Positions 42,837 through 50,492 of a stretch of 64,000 nt of DNA are shown here, in pieces. Under the pieces are notes generated by a model. The model was not told the origin of the DNA, did not search any database, and saw only the letters and a list, made by a program, of their open reading frames with translations. Source of the stretch: Streptomyces gossypii (GTDB lineage: Bacteria; Actinomycetota; Actinomycetes; Streptomycetales; Streptomycetaceae); NCBI RefSeq assembly GCF_025165795.1, contig NZ_JAJAGO010000016.1, positions 62,001 through 126,000 of the forward strand, read 5' to 3'. How positions within the stretch are numbered: position 1 is the first letter of the stretch; the number at the start of each line of letters is the position of its first letter. The position numbers and the translations under genes were made by a program.

Positions 42837-42968
42837 TCAGCGCTCGGGCACCACGAACCGCGCCGCAAGCGTCGCTTCGGCGAGGCGCGCGGGCAGCATG
42901 GCGTTGGCCCGGTGCCCCGGGGCGGTGGTGTCGAGGACGATCATCCCGGTCTGGAGATCCGCTCGTAG
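42837..42968 (-). pseudogene. Gene fragment: C-terminal tail of an unidentified protein
   Basis: A 43-codon minus-strand reading, LRADLQTGMIVLDTTAPGHR to ARLAEATLAARFVVPER, ends in a proper stop but runs into an in-frame stop upstream (42969-42971). Its composition is protein-like, and the sequence beyond is not. It looks like the surviving C-terminus of a truncated gene. I cannot name the family. Confidence 0.4.
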
Positions 42969-43022
42969 TCACCCTGGAGCTGCCAGACATCAGCGCCGCG
43001 GGAGACGCGTATCGGCCAAGTA

Positions 43023-43277
43023 TCACCTGATGACACGGTGCAGCTCGGCCCAGACGTGCTTGCCGGGTGCCCCGGCACGGGGCGCGATGGCCCAGTGGTC
43101 GGCGAGCTGGGAGACGAGGAGGAGCCCCCGGCCCGTCTCCGAGTCGGCGGGCGGCGCCTCGGCCCACGCCGCGACCGGCGGCTGCCGTTCGGTACGGGTG
43201 ACGGTGACCTCGGTCCGGAAGCTCTCGCCCTCGGCGGTCGGGCTCTGACGGAGCCGGACGCGGAAGTCCCGGCCGGG
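43023..43277 (-). pseudogene. Truncated SpoIIAB-like ATP-binding regulatory protein
   Basis: The minus-strand frame ends SETGRGLLLVSQLADHWAIAP, then a linker, HVWAELHRVIR and a stop (43023-43025). This is the G-box and C-terminal strand of the small HATPase_c_2 anti-sigma-like proteins abundant in Streptomyces. The upstream part with the N-box (normally SELVTNAxRH) and a start codon is missing: upstream of RDFRVRLRQSPTAEGESFRTEVTVT the frame loses similarity. The surviving 26 of 34 residues from ETGRGL match the second relic at 52661. Confidence 0.7.
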
Positions 43278-43439
43278 TCTCAGAACTACTCGTTTCTGCG
43301 AACGCGAAGCGTGACGGTTTCCGCCTGGACCAGGCCAGTCACGCCGATCACCGGGGCCTGCCCACCGCTCGGTTTCCGCCGCCGTCGGCAGGGGTCACGA
43401 TCGTCATCTGACAAGACCCGCCTGATTCCTCAGGCTTGA

Positions 43440-43461
43440 CGTATGCCGATATCGGAATACG
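43440..43461. promoter_or_regulatory. 22-base palindrome directly before the ArsR gene
   Basis: CGTAT-g-CCGATATCGG-a-ATACG is palindromic except for one base pair and ends at the base before ATG 43462. It is the probable autoregulatory operator of the ArsR-family repressor. It leaves no room for a ribosome site before that ATG, so initiation may be leaderless or at ATG 43471. Confidence 0.75.
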
Positions 43462-43812
43462 ATGGAACCCATGGCACGAGCAGCGACGACGTCGGACGTC
43501 TTCAACGCGATCGCCGAGCCGCAGCGCCGGGAGATCCTGGCGCTGCTGCGGGCGGGTGAGCGGTCGGTGACCGAGTTGGCCCAGGAGTTGGGGATGACCC
43601 AGCCGGGGGCGTCCAAACACCTGCGGGTGCTCCGGGAGGTCGGGCTGGTGCGGGACCGCAAGGCAGGCAAGCAGCGCTTGTACGGCCTTGACGCCAGCGG
43701 GCTGCGACCGGTCCACGAGTGGACCGGCGGTTTCGAGCGGTTCTGGAACGAGAGCTTCGACCGACTGGACGCCTACGTGCAGGACCTGAATCAGACACGG
43801 AAAGCGGAGTAG
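43462..43812 (+). CDS. ArsR-family transcriptional regulator
   Basis: A 116-residue winged-helix repressor, DVFNAIAEPQRREILALLRAGERSVTELAQELGMTQPGASKHLRVLREVGLVRDRKAGKQRLYGLDASGL. It lacks the Cys-rich metal site of ArsR/SmtB sensors. It belongs to the SdpR-like group that is usually encoded with AHSA1/SRPBCC proteins, exactly as here. It starts a three-gene operon and likely represses it through the overlapping palindrome. Start may be ATG 43462 or 43471. Confidence 0.93.
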   Translation: MEPMARAATTSDVFNAIAEPQRREILALLRAGERSVTELAQELGMTQPGASKHLRVLREVGLVRDRKAGKQRLYGLDASGLRPVHEWTGGFERFWNESFDRLDAYVQDLNQTRKAE

Positions 43813-43815
43813 CTG

Positions 43816-44322
43816 ATGAGCACGACAGGACAAGGAACGCCGGCGCAGTCGGCGACAGCCGACCGCGAGATCGTGATCTCCCGGGTCATCGACGCCCCGC
43901 GGGAGCTGGTGTTCGAGGCGTTCACCGAGGTGCGGCACCTTTCGCAGTGGTGGGGGCCGGAGGGGTTCACCACCACCACGCGGGCGTTCGAGTTCCGCGT
44001 CGGCGGGGAGTGGGACTTCGTGATGCACGGACCGGACGGGACGGACTACCAGGAGTGGATCTCCTGGACCGAGCTCGCCCCGCCGGAGCGGATCGCGATG
44101 CTCCACGGTGAGACCCGCGACGACCCGAACGCCTTCGAGTCGGTCCTGACGTTCGAGCCCGACGGTGCGGCGACCCGGATCGAGATGCACACGGTGTTCC
44201 CCACCAAGGAGCAGCGCGACGAGGCGGTCGAGAAGTACCACGCGATCGAGGCCGGCCAGCAGACCCTGAGCAGCCTGGCTGCCTACGTCACCGAGATCGT
44301 TCGGAAGGGAGTTGAGGGCTGA
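43816..44322 (+). CDS. AHSA1/SRPBCC-family protein
   Basis: A 168-residue START-like protein. ISRVIDAPRELVFEAFTEVRHLSQWWGPEGFTTTTRAFEFRVGGEWDFVMHGPDGTDYQEWISWTEL is the classical AHSA1 signature with the WWGP and GG.W..VM.GPDG blocks. These proteins bind hydrophobic ligands; the function in ArsR operons is generally unknown. It lies three bases after the ArsR stop and overlaps the next gene by one base, so all three are one unit. Confidence 0.93.
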   Translation: MSTTGQGTPAQSATADREIVISRVIDAPRELVFEAFTEVRHLSQWWGPEGFTTTTRAFEFRVGGEWDFVMHGPDGTDYQEWISWTELAPPERIAMLHGETRDDPNAFESVLTFEPDGAATRIEMHTVFPTKEQRDEAVEKYHAIEAGQQTLSSLAAYVTEIVRKGVEG

Positions 44323-44942
44323 TGGCCGGGAAGGTGTTCTTCAGCGTGTCGATGTCGCTGGACGGTTTCATCGCGCCCGAGTCCTCCGAGGACTTGATGG
44401 GGCAGCAGTGGATGGAGCTCCAGCGGTGGATCTTCCCGCAGCGGTTCTTCCGCGAGAACCTGAAGCTGGGCGAGGGCGGCAAGGAGGGGCGCGACAACGA
44501 CATCGTGCGGGAGACGTTCGAGCGCACCGGCGCGAGCGTGATGGGCAAGCGCATGTTCGACGCCGGCGAGCGGATGTGGCCGGAGGAGGCGCCGTTCCAC
44601 ACGCCGGTCTTCGTCGTGACGCACGAGAGGCGTGACCCCTGGGAGCTGCCGGGCGGGACCACGTTCCACTTCGTCAACGACGGCATCGAGTCCGCGCTCG
44701 ACCAGGCCCGCGAGGCCGCCGGTGATCGCGACGTCCGCATCGCGGGCGGCGGCGCGACGATCTTGGAGTACGTGAACGCGGGCCTGATCGACGAGTTCTC
44801 GATCGCGCTGTCACCCGTGCTGTTCGGCTCCGGAATCCGCCTGTTCGAGGGCGTGGACGCGGGCCGCGTGGCCCTGGAGCAGGTCCGCGCGGAGCCCTCC
44901 CCGAGGGTGACGCATGTGACCTACGCCGTCCGGGAGCGGTGA
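44322..44942 (+). CDS. Dihydrofolate reductase-family (RibD C-terminal) protein
   Basis: A 206-residue reductase-like protein: VFFSVSMSLDGFIAPE at the N-terminus, ERTGASVMGKRMFDAGERMWPEEAPFHTPVFVVTHE in the middle, then RDVRIAGGGATILEYVNAGLIDEFSIALSPVLFGSGIRLFEG. This is the DHFR/RibD_C fold with the NADPH-binding GGGAT. The group is distinct from housekeeping folate enzymes, and its substrate is unknown. Third gene of the ArsR operon. Confidence 0.93.
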   Translation: MAGKVFFSVSMSLDGFIAPESSEDLMGQQWMELQRWIFPQRFFRENLKLGEGGKEGRDNDIVRETFERTGASVMGKRMFDAGERMWPEEAPFHTPVFVVTHERRDPWELPGGTTFHFVNDGIESALDQAREAAGDRDVRIAGGGATILEYVNAGLIDEFSIALSPVLFGSGIRLFEGVDAGRVALEQVRAEPSPRVTHVTYAVRER

Positions 44943-45060
44943 TTGTCCCGAACTCAGCGCTCTCCCGCCGAGGTCAGCTGCCCGCGGACGGCCCGGCCCG
45001 CCCTGGCGGCGACGACGGACTGACCCCGAACCGGCCGCCGCGCAGCCCGACCCCAGAACC

Positions 45061-45094
45061 TCAGAGGACCCCGGCCACGGCCGGGGTCCTCTGA
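45061..45094. terminator. Terminator of the ArsR operon
   Basis: A perfect 16-pair stem, TCAGAGGACCCCGGCC with its complement and a two-base loop. A weaker nine-pair hairpin, GGGGTGCCG/CGGCACCCC, follows at 45152-45177. The remaining bases up to 45369 hold no recognisable gene. Confidence 0.88.
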
Positions 45095-45369
45095 CATGCG
45101 CGCATACGGGCGCCTTCGATCCGAAGGCTACTGGCAGGCTACTTGTCACCCGGGGTGCCGCTCGTCAACGGCACCCCAACTCTCGGCAGAGGGACGGGAG
45201 TTCCTGTGACCAGTGGGGCAGGCTGGTACCGCGGTTCCTCATGCGGTAATCCGTGACGGCTCACACACCGCGTTGACCAGCACAGACGCGCTGACGCATG
45301 CGGCTGTCTGCGCGGAGCGCGTCTCCTGTACGCGGCCAGGGCGTGACCTCCCCGCAGGGGACCGCTGAC

Positions 45370-46202
45370 CTATGCCCCGGCCGGACATGCGGCCCTGCGG
45401 GCGGCACGGAAGCGCTCGTAGCCGGAGCCCGCGCCGGGCGGTGTCGGTGGTGCCGGCGGGGCGGTACGGCAGTCGCGGCAGCGGCGTTCACCGGAATCGG
45501 TGGGCGTGAACAGCCGGGGCTGAGTGGGGCGGCCCTCGCATTCGCGCATGCGGACGACGCGTGGTTCCGGGCGTGGAGCGGACAGAACTTCCGGTGGTCC
45601 GTCCGGGAGCGCGTGCTCCAGCCGCCAGCGCAGCCCGCCCAGCGGAGAACGGGCGCCCGCCAGCCCCTGGGTGAGCGCGCGCCGGACCTCCTCGTACGAA
45701 AGCCCGCTGCTCGCCAGCCAGCGCGCGGCCAGCGACGCACGGCGCGGGCCGGCACGGCCGGACACGGATCGGTGCGGGCGAGGGAGCGCAGCAGCGCGTG
45801 CGCTTGCGCTTCGGCCGGGGGCTCGACCGCCTCGGGCGGTGGGTGGGTGGTGTGCTCTTCGAAATTCTTCTGTGGTTGACGGCCGACGGCCCGACTGGCC
45901 GGTTCACCGACCGCCGGATTCCGGTCACTCGGCGCCGCTGCCCCGCGTCCGTCCCGCGCGGCGGCGGCGTCCTCGGCCGACAGCGGCACATTGGACAGCA
46001 GCTGGACCGTGGCGAACCTCCCGCACTCCCCCTGAACGCGCCACTCGTGCAGATATCCCTCGGCCAGCAGTTCGCGCTTGGCCTGCTGGAAGGCGGTCTT
46101 CTTGCGCGGACGGCCGTGGCGCTCAGCGCCTCGCCGGCGCCGTCCGGCAGCGAGAGCTGCCAGGCCAGCAGGAGCACAGCGTGCGAGGACAGGCGCGGAT
46201 GG
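45370..46202 (-). pseudogene. HTH-domain protein gene broken by two frameshifts
   Basis: Pieces of one Streptomyces-type HTH protein lie in three successive frames on the minus strand. The N-terminal piece is LSSHAVLLLAWQLSLPDGAG (about 46140-46200). The middle is KKTAFQQAKRELLAEGYLHEW then FATVQLLSNVPLSAEDAAA (about 45745-46125). The C-terminal piece is SLAARWLASSGLSYEEVRRALTQGL, then RECEG and a final CRDCR zinc-like motif (45373-45745). The frame changes near 46105-46130 and 45727-45745. A start and the first domain are also missing. Intact relatives are frequent in Streptomyces chromosomes; this copy cannot be translated. Confidence 0.75.
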
Positions 46203-46212
46203 CGGCACCGAA

Positions 46213-46347
46213 GGCGGCGACCGCATCGAGATCGCCACCAGCCTCGGCACCGTTCGTGTTCGCGACTCGAAGGACCGCACGGGAGCCATACTCGCGCTGC
46301 CGCCCGAACGCTGGGCCGCCTTCGTGGAATTCGCCGCCAAGGGCTGA
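46213..46347 (+). pseudogene. DUF397-domain fragment
   Basis: GGDRIEIATSLGTVRVRDSKD followed by RTGAILALPPERWAAFVEFA is the C-terminal half of a DUF397 protein. Such proteins are small partners of XRE regulators in whiJ-type clusters. The N-terminal W.KSS.S...C block and a start codon are absent, and the upstream bases belong to the broken HTH gene on the other strand. It is therefore a truncated relic fused at its left end to another relic. Confidence 0.75.
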
Positions 46348-46675
46348 TCGCCTTGGGCATGAGCCGCCGGATGTGGTCAAGGCCCTCGTGCTCCAGCAGG
46401 TGGAAACCGTTCGCACGGCCCTACCGTGACGTGGAACGGCCCGTAGTCACCCACCGCCCCCTGCCCCGCCCGGCCCGACCTGCGGTTCCATGGGCCCGCC
46501 AGGAGCGCGATAGGCCGAATGGGTGTGGATGCCGGGAAATGTGCACCCTTTCCAGCCCGTTGCGTGTCTTTCCCAGCGTTCGGCCGACTGCGGCCGAACG
46601 CACGAGGCGCGTCGGCTCAGCTGAGGAAGCCACGGAGCGCGTCGTCGTGCGGAGCACGAAGGAGAGGGTATTGGC
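46348..46675. other. Intergenic region with one hairpin
   Basis: This 328-base stretch has no supportable gene. It holds a perfect 11-pair hairpin, GCGTTCGGCCG (46576-46586) with CGGCCGAACGC (46591-46601), 75 bases before the next start codon. That could be an upstream terminator or a 5' leader structure. Confidence 0.5.
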
Positions 46676-47200
46676 ATGCGATACACCAAGCGCACCTTCG
46701 CGGCACTGGTCTGCGCGTTCGCCTTGCTTCCGGCAGGGTCGGCGCTGGCCGGGAGCGGGCCCGCGCCCAGCCCGTCGGAGTGGGAGAAGCCGAAGTCGGC
46801 GGCTCCCTCGGCGACTGGGAACCCGCTGAGCAAGAAGGCGAAGGCGGCGGCGGTCTGTTCGGACGCCAAGCCGATCGGCGAAGTCCGGTACATCGACCGG
46901 GGCGGGGTGCACATCGCCTCCGTGAAGCAGTTCCACTCGGCCAGTTGCAAGGAGAACTACGGCTACCTCTGGGTCTGGGATTCGTTCCGCCAGAACAACA
47001 AGGCGTACGACATCACGGTCGCCGTCTACAGCTACACCCAGGACGAGGTGCTGGGGAAGCGCTCGTGGACCAACACCAGTGGTCAGGAGTACTGGTCGCA
47101 GGGCACCAAGACCTCGGGTGAGTGCACGGCAGGCGTCGGCTCCCTGCGCCGGGCGGGCGACCCGCTGCCCGGACAGGCGGCCAGCACCAAGAAGTGCTGA
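46676..47200 (+). CDS. Small secreted protein of unknown function
   Basis: A 174-residue protein with a clear Sec signal (RYTKRTFAALVCAFALLPAGSALAGSG, cleavage near residue 25), a Pro/Ser-rich linker and a Cys-containing mature domain: AVCSDAKPIGEVRYIDRGGV, FHSASCKENYGYLWVWDSFRQ, SGECTAGVGSL and a terminal Cys. Four cysteines suggest two disulfides. The pattern of a polar strand followed by SASC and an aromatic run recalls DUF2690-like actinobacterial secreted proteins, but I would not name it. Followed by a terminator. Confidence 0.78.
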   Translation: MRYTKRTFAALVCAFALLPAGSALAGSGPAPSPSEWEKPKSAAPSATGNPLSKKAKAAAVCSDAKPIGEVRYIDRGGVHIASVKQFHSASCKENYGYLWVWDSFRQNNKAYDITVAVYSYTQDEVLGKRSWTNTSGQEYWSQGTKTSGECTAGVGSLRRAGDPLPGQAASTKKC

Positions 47201-47220
47201 GCGGCACCACTTGGTAAGGC

Positions 47221-47257
47221 GGACCGGCCCGTGCCCTCGGTGGGTGCGGGCCGGTCC
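47221..47257 (+). terminator. Terminator of the secreted-protein gene
   Basis: GGACCGGCCCG (47221-47231) pairs perfectly with CGGGCCGGTCC (47247-47257), with further pairing of CCC and GGG in the loop, 20 bases after the stop. Confidence 0.8.
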
Positions 47258-47442
47258 CGCGCCGCGCGGCCACGCCCACCGATGGTGTGCCCGCTCTCCG
47301 GGGAAGAGGAGTTGTTCACCGCAGCGGAGGCACCTGCTGAACAATTCCGGAGCTGCTGTAGTCGTCCAGACCTCCAGTCCGCCTGACACCCGGGCTGCGA
47401 GGCCAGGGTTCAGGAGCAGAACCGAATGAGGAGGACCAACCT

Positions 47443-49392
47443 GTGAGGCTCACCCTCTTAACCCGTCTCGCACCCTGGAGACGCGGGCGGCTGCCGCTGG
47501 CATTCGCCGTCCTCGCCCCGGTGATGGCGGTGATGGCGATGCTGCTCGTGCCGACCACCGCGCAGGCCGCCGACGTCCAGATCACCCCCGCCGCCGGCGC
47601 CGTCACGGCCAGCACCCATGACGGGAACGAACCCGGAAACGTCGTGGACAACGACTACGTCTCCCGTTGGTCGGGCGAAGGCGACGGCGCCTGGCTGCAG
47701 CTGGACCTCGGCGAGTCCAAGACCGTCACCCACATCAAGATCGCCGTGCACAAGGGCACCACCCGGCAGAACGTCTTCGAGCTCCAGTACTGGAACGGGT
47801 CGAGCTGGGCCACCGTCTACGACGGCCAGAGCAGCGGTACGACGACGGGCCTGCAGTCGTTCGACTTCGACCCCGTCCAGACCTCGAAGGTCCGCTACCT
47901 CGGTCACGGCTACACCGGTGACGGCGAGGGCGACTGGAACAGCCTCACCGAGGTCGAGGTCTGGGGCGGCCCCGGCGACGGCGATGACGACGGCGGCGAG
48001 ACCAAGCTCCCGTCCGAGGTGCTCGACCTGAGCGACTGGAAGGTGACGCTGCCCATCGGCGACGAGGAGGACCCCACCGAGATCTTCCAGCCCCAGCTCG
48101 CCGGCTACTCCCACGACCCCTTCTTCCTCGTCCCCGAGCCCGGGGACGCGGTGCGGTTCCGCGCGCCCGTCAACGGCGTCACCACCAGCGGCTCCAGCAA
48201 CCCGCGCTCCGAGCTGCGGGAGATGGAGAGCGGCGGCGGGGATGAGATCGAATGGTCCTCCACGTCCGGTGGCCCGCACACCATGACCGTCCGGGAGGCC
48301 TTCACCCACCTGCCCGAGGACAAGCCGGAGGTCGTCGGCGCCCAGATCCACGGCGGCGATGACGATGTCACCGCGCTGCGCCTGGAGGGCTCGAAGCTCT
48401 GGATCACGAAGGACGACACCACCAACCACCACCTGATCACCGACAACTACCAGCTCAACACCGTCTTCGAGATCAAGTACGTGGTGAACGACGGTGAGAT
48501 CGACATCTACTACAACGGTGGGCTGGAAACGACGATCGACCACTCCGACTCCACCAACTACTTCAAGACCGGCGCCTACACCCAGGCTGACTGCGAGGAC
48601 TCCTCCCCGTGCAGCGCCGACAACTACGGTGAGGTCAAGATCTACGATCTGGACGTCACCCACGGCGACGACCAGGGATCCGACCAGACGCAGGCCGCCG
48701 AGCGGCACGGCTGGGGCACCCCGCTGCCGGTCTCGGACGAGTTCGACTACACCGGCGCGGTCGACCCCGCCAAGTGGGCGACACCGTCGGGCGAGTACGG
48801 CGGCACCGAAGGATGCTGGGAGGGCCACGCCGGCAACGGCCGCCGGTGCGCGAAGAACAGCACGGTGGCGGACGGCATGCTCACCATGCGCGGCGAGGCC
48901 AACGGCGACACGGGATGGCTCCGCCAGGAGCATGACGGCCAGTACGGCCGGTGGGAGATCCGGTCACGCTCACGGAACACCGGATCGAGTGGCGGCCTCT
49001 ACCACCCGCTGCACCTGATCTGGCCCACCGAGGGCAACCGGCTCGAAAACGGCGAGTACGACTGGGTCGAGTACTCGGACCCCGACGCACAGTGCCTCAC
49101 GGCCTTCCTGCACTATCCGCAGAGCCCCTCGGACAAGAAGGAACGCCGCGACCTCTGTCCGCTGGACATGAACGAGTGGCACAACTTCGCCTTCGAATGG
49201 ACACCGGACGCATTGGTCGGCTATGTCGACGGAGAGGAGTGGTTCCGAGTCTCCGGCGGCGCGGACTCCGACCGCGGGGACATCCAGGACATGCCCTCAG
49301 GTCATCTCAACATCCAGCTCGACAACTTCACCGGCAGCAGCGGCCTCCGCCCGGCGGTCTTCGAGGTCGACTGGGTCCGACTCTACGAGTAA
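47443..49392 (+). CDS. Secreted CBM + alginate lyase (PL7) + GH16 fusion enzyme
   Basis: A 649-residue exported enzyme. GTG 47443 has GAGGAGGA upstream. A signal peptide (to about 43) precedes an F5/8/CBM32-like sugar-binding domain (about 45-177) and a Gly/Asp linker. A PL7 lyase domain (about 190-410) has all three family motifs: RSELR (255-259), QIH (301-303) and YFKTGAYTQ (373-381). A GH16 domain (about 430-649) carries the catalytic pattern E538-Y-D540-W-V-E543. QIH in PL7 usually goes with guluronate-containing alginate. Codon 6 is TTA, so translation should depend on bldA. Two catalytic domains for different chemistries in one chain are unusual. Confidence 0.9.
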   Translation: MRLTLLTRLAPWRRGRLPLAFAVLAPVMAVMAMLLVPTTAQAADVQITPAAGAVTASTHDGNEPGNVVDNDYVSRWSGEGDGAWLQLDLGESKTVTHIKIAVHKGTTRQNVFELQYWNGSSWATVYDGQSSGTTTGLQSFDFDPVQTSKVRYLGHGYTGDGEGDWNSLTEVEVWGGPGDGDDDGGETKLPSEVLDLSDWKVTLPIGDEEDPTEIFQPQLAGYSHDPFFLVPEPGDAVRFRAPVNGVTTSGSSNPRSELREMESGGGDEIEWSSTSGGPHTMTVREAFTHLPEDKPEVVGAQIHGGDDDVTALRLEGSKLWITKDDTTNHHLITDNYQLNTVFEIKYVVNDGEIDIYYNGGLETTIDHSDSTNYFKTGAYTQADCEDSSPCSADNYGEVKIYDLDVTHGDDQGSDQTQAAERHGWGTPLPVSDEFDYTGAVDPAKWATPSGEYGGTEGCWEGHAGNGRRCAKNSTVADGMLTMRGEANGDTGWLRQEHDGQYGRWEIRSRSRNTGSSGGLYHPLHLIWPTEGNRLENGEYDWVEYSDPDAQCLTAFLHYPQSPSDKKERRDLCPLDMNEWHNFAFEWTPDALVGYVDGEEWFRVSGGADSDRGDIQDMPSGHLNIQLDNFTGSSGLRPAVFEVDWVRLYE

Positions 49393-49469
49393 CGAGCCTC
49401 ACGACTTGATGCTCTGAGGTGCAGTCGGAGTGCGGGCCGAACCGGAAGAGCGCGAGAGGGGAGTTGGGC

Positions 49470-50255
49470 ATGGCGGCAGAGAACATCGACGAGGTCGTGG
49501 ACGAGCTTGCCGGGATCGTGCGGGAGGCCGGCCGTACCGGTGACCGGGCCGGGTACTTCGCGGCGCTGTACCGGCAGGTGACCGTGGAGGTCCGCACGGC
49601 CATCCACGGCGGACTGTTCGACGACGGCGCCCGAATGGACCGTTTCGACACGCTCTTCGGCAACCGCTACTTCGACGCGTACGACGCCTGGCACCGTGAC
49701 CGGAGCGGGCCGCGTTGCTGGCGCGAGTCGTTCGGGCTGCTCGACGACGCAGACACCGTCATCGTCCAGCACCTGCTGCTCGGCGTGAACGCGCACATCA
49801 ATCTCGACCTGGCCATCGCCGCCGCGCGGACCAGCCCAGGCGAGGCCATCCACGCGTTACGGCGCGACTTCCTGCTGATCAACGAAATCCTTGCGCGGGT
49901 GGTGCTGGTGGTGCAGGACTCGGTCGGCGCCCTGTCGCCGCTCATGTCGCTGCTGGACCAGGTCGGGGCCCGCACCGACGAGCGGATCCTCGACTTCAGC
50001 GTCCGTCAGTCACGTGAGGAGGCGTGGTACAACGCTGTCCTGCTTGCCGGGCAGAACGAAGGGGAGCGCGAGGCCACCATCGAGCGGCTCGACATCCGGA
50101 CCGCCGTGCTCGCACGGTTGCTGGCACGACCGGGCGGCCTCGCCCGGCCCGCCCTGCAGCTGATCCGGAGCACCGAGAGTGCTGACGTACCGGCTGTCAT
50201 CACCCACCTGGACAACGCCATGCAGCGACCCTCCGCCCGGCAGGGGACGGGGTGA
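49470..50255 (+). CDS. DUF5995-family protein
   Basis: A 261-residue soluble helical protein with the family hallmark VQHLLLGVNAHINLDLAIAAA (about 108-128) and the N-terminal DELAGIVREAGRTGDRAGYFAALYRQVTVEV. Function is unknown; the two His in HLL...NAHIN could bind metal. ATG 49470 is chosen from the GAGGGGAG site upstream. Codon 130 is TTA, placing it, like the preceding lyase, under likely bldA control. No operon link is evident: 77 bases separate it from the lyase. Confidence 0.82.
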   Translation: MAAENIDEVVDELAGIVREAGRTGDRAGYFAALYRQVTVEVRTAIHGGLFDDGARMDRFDTLFGNRYFDAYDAWHRDRSGPRCWRESFGLLDDADTVIVQHLLLGVNAHINLDLAIAAARTSPGEAIHALRRDFLLINEILARVVLVVQDSVGALSPLMSLLDQVGARTDERILDFSVRQSREEAWYNAVLLAGQNEGEREATIERLDIRTAVLARLLARPGGLARPALQLIRSTESADVPAVITHLDNAMQRPSARQGTG

Positions 50256-50492
50256 CGCCCGGCGGTCGACCGTGCGGCATCCCGCTGGAAGGGGCCAAGC
50301 CGGGACTCCTCACGACGCGGCCTCCTTCATCGCCTGCGGGTAAAGGCTCCGGGCAACGCCCCAGTCCGCTCCCTGGAAGAGTTGCCCACGGCTCAGCATC
50401 GAAGTCGATTCTGCTCGCCGCCAGGTTCAGGCGTACGCCTCGTACGAAGATCACCGCGGGCATATGCTGACCGCTCCGCATTGATCACGGGG

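Noticed and set aside
44811..45149. Minus-strand open frame over the end of the RibD-domain gene
   Set aside because: It reads through the perfect terminator hairpin and overlaps a certain gene.
45095..46675. A mobile element or integrative plasmid in the relic-rich region
   Set aside because: No transposase, integrase, attachment site or direct repeats were seen; the broken HTH gene type is also common in ordinary chromosomes.
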